A stretch of DNA of 7,003 bases from Actinomycetes bacterium. GTDB lineage: Bacteria; Actinomycetota; Acidimicrobiia; Acidimicrobiales; Palsa-688. A program made the position numbers and the translations under genes. The notes under the pieces were generated by a model, which was not told the DNA's origin, did not search any database, and saw only the letters and a program-made list of their open reading frames with translations. Each line of letters starts with the position of its first letter. The first letter of the stretch is position 1. Below, piece by piece: positions 5,766-7,003 of this stretch. The stretch lies in the NCBI GenBank assembly GCA_021821705.1, contig JAKACE010000095.1, positions 1 through 7,003 on the forward strand. The letters run 5' to 3'.

Positions 5766-6599
5766 TCAACCTTTGACCGACCCGGCTGTCAACCCGGTTG
5801 CTATGTAGCGCTGGGCCACCACCAACAACACGCCGGCAGGCACCATCGCGAAGGCCGCAGAAGCCATCACGGCACCCCAGTCCGTCGAGTAGTTGCCCAG
5901 ATAGGTGTAGATGCCCAGCGTTATCGGTTGTATGCCGGACCCGTTCAGGACGGTCAGCGCGAATATGAAGTCCCCCCACCCGTTTAGGAAGGCGAAGACC
6001 GCCACCGTTATGACAGCGGACCTGGCCAGGGGCACGACTATCCGGCGGAACGTCTGCCACTCGGAAGCGCCGTCGACCCTCGCCGCCTGCATCACCTCGT
6101 TGGGCAAGCTGAAGAAGAACGCTCGCAGGACAAGGATGGCGAAGGGGATGGCATAGGTCCCGTCGGCGATTATCAGGCCCGGGTAGGAGTTCAGCAGGTG
6201 CGTCCAGTGGAAGACAACGAAGAGTGAGGTGGCCAGCACGATCGAGGGGACGATCTGGCACACCAGGAGCGAGCTGACCAGGACGACGGTCAGGCGCAGG
6301 CGGTACTTGGACAGTGCGTAGGCGGCCGGCACCGCCACCACCAACGACAGCAGCGCAGTGCCTACACCGACTATCAGGCTCGTCAGCACGTTGGCGGACT
6401 GGGCGTCGACGACAGTCCGGTAGTTGTCCAGCGTCGGGGCGTGGGGCAACCAGTAGTAGGTGCCGCTGAACAGGGTCTGGGTCGACTCGAAGAAGCCGAC
6501 GACCACTGCGTAGACGGGGAACAGCACGATCACCAACGCGCCGGCCGCCGCCAGGGTGCACAGCCCCCTGAGCGCCCGCGACCGCTGGACCCGGCTCAC
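5766..6599 (-). CDS. Carbohydrate ABC transporter permease, MalG type
   Basis: An inner-membrane subunit of a sugar importer, 277 residues, the usual size for MalG-type proteins. Six hydrophobic spans can be seen at roughly 12-36, 70-95, 102-130, 141-163, 191-214 and 243-262. The cytoplasmic EAA loop that docks the ATPase is EVMQAARVDGASEWQTFRR (168-186), running on into IVVPL (187-191), close to the consensus with the invariant Gly present. FLNGWGDFIFAL (204-215) and the C-terminal GLTAGSVKG are also typical of this subfamily. The frame is open back to 6899, but that part is antisense-like noise overlapping the upstream gene. I choose GTG at 6599, whose GTGA overlaps the TGA of the MalF-like gene, implying translational coupling. 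It works with the MalF-like permease, the binding protein and an ATPase not encoded here. Confidence 0.95.
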   Translation of the reverse strand: MSRVQRSRALRGLCTLAAAGALVIVLFPVYAVVVGFFESTQTLFSGTYYWLPHAPTLDNYRTVVDAQSANVLTSLIVGVGTALLSLVVAVPAAYALSKYRLRLTVVLVSSLLVCQIVPSIVLATSLFVVFHWTHLLNSYPGLIIADGTYAIPFAILVLRAFFFSLPNEVMQAARVDGASEWQTFRRIVVPLARSAVITVAVFAFLNGWGDFIFALTVLNGSGIQPITLGIYTYLGNYSTDWGAVMASAAFAMVPAGVLLVVAQRYIATGLTAGSVKG

Positions 6600-7003
6600 C
6601 CGCCCGCCCCCGAACTGGCACTCAAGGAGCCCCGGCTGAGCATGAGGTACAGCGGAGCGCAGATCATGGCCAGCACGAGCAGGACGTTGTTGAGCGCCGC
6701 GCCCTGCCCGAAGTTGAACTGCTGGAAGGACAGGTTGTAGGACCAGGTGGTGATGAGCTGTGTGGCGTTGGCGGGCCCGCCTCCCGTCAGTCCCACCACC
6801 AGGTCGAAGACCTTCACGGTGAACACGAAACCGAGGAGCAGGGTCACCTCGATCACCGGCAGGATGATGGGCACGATGACCATCCGTAGCCTTTGCCACG
6901 GGCCGGCCCCGTCCATGAGGGCCGCCTCCTTCACCTCCACCGGCACGTCCTGCAGCGCGCTGTAGAGCAAGAGGGTGAAAAAGGGCACCCCCAGCCAGAT
7001 GTT
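6596..7003 (-). CDS. Carbohydrate ABC transporter permease, MalF type (N-terminus beyond window)
   Basis: The last 135 residues of the partner permease of a sugar importer. The frame is open through the right edge, where it reads NIWLGVPFFTLLLYSALQ, a block found in the middle of MalF-type proteins, so about half of the gene is missing. The EAA loop is EVKEAALMDGAGPWQRLRMV (23-42), continuing IVPIILPV. The marks GLTGGGPANATQLITTWSY (71-89) and FNFGQGAALNNVLLVLAMI (96-114) fit the family, with membrane spans at about 42-62 and 103-123. A short tail rich in Ser, Gly and Ala ends the protein. It shares a 4-base GTGA overlap with the MalG-like gene downstream. The two form the membrane channel as a heterodimer. 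Confidence 0.95.
   Translation of the reverse strand, partial: NIWLGVPFFTLLLYSALQDVPVEVKEAALMDGAGPWQRLRMVIVPIILPVIEVTLLLGFVFTVKVFDLVVGLTGGGPANATQLITTWSYNLSFQQFNFGQGAALNNVLLVLAMICAPLYLMLSRGSLSASSGAGG

Noticed and set aside
6600..6899. Extension of the MalG-like permease to 6899
   Set aside because: The extra 100 residues overlap the MalF-like gene and look like noise (His/Arg/Gly/Pro); the GTGA overlap gives a normal start.
1..7003. CRISPR, toxin-antitoxin, phage, transposon, tRNA or rRNA content
   Set aside because: No array-like repeats, transposase or integrase motifs, paired terminal repeats or RNA gene signatures were seen.

Overview
The window is GC-rich, roughly two thirds G+C by eye. 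It uses GTG starts freely and carries families typical of Actinomycetota: a MerR regulator with a DICT domain, a mycobacterial-type CysQ phosphatase, and a TetR regulator with the SPRTFFNYFPSKE signature. I infer a high-GC actinomycetote and cannot place it below phylum from sequence alone. Nothing suggests a mobile element, prophage, CRISPR array or RNA gene.

Left part (1-3268), all genes on the minus strand, read from right to left. A cysQ-like 3'-phosphonucleotide phosphatase (2480-3268) comes first, then a DUF1810 protein (1905-2375), a MerR/DICT transcription regulator (756-1670), and a TetR regulator (1-703) cut by the left edge. Gaps of 104, 234 and 52 bases separate them, so they need not be one operon. 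The TetR gene has a plausible promoter with almost no leader.

Middle part (3269-4323). A divergent intergenic region leads into a plus-strand gene for a small exported protein of unknown function (3481-4035), perhaps followed by a 33-residue hydrophobic peptide (4082-4183). Two strong GC hairpins (4259-4277 and 4282-4307) then separate this unit from the convergent transport operon.

Right part (4324-7003), minus strand. This is the end of a carbohydrate ABC importer operon of the MalF-MalG-binding protein type. A MalF-like permease is cut by the right edge, a MalG-like permease overlaps it by a GTGA junction, and the family 1 sugar-binding protein comes last. The 176-base gap before the binding protein holds two hairpins and two minute SD-linked ORFs, and may set the expression of the binding protein relative to the permeases. 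No ATPase or glycosidase is in the window, so the sugar cannot be named.

I do not see a clearly new biological system. The most useful leads are the structured leader of the binding-protein gene, the binding protein's lack of a recognisable lipobox, and the unassigned exported protein.
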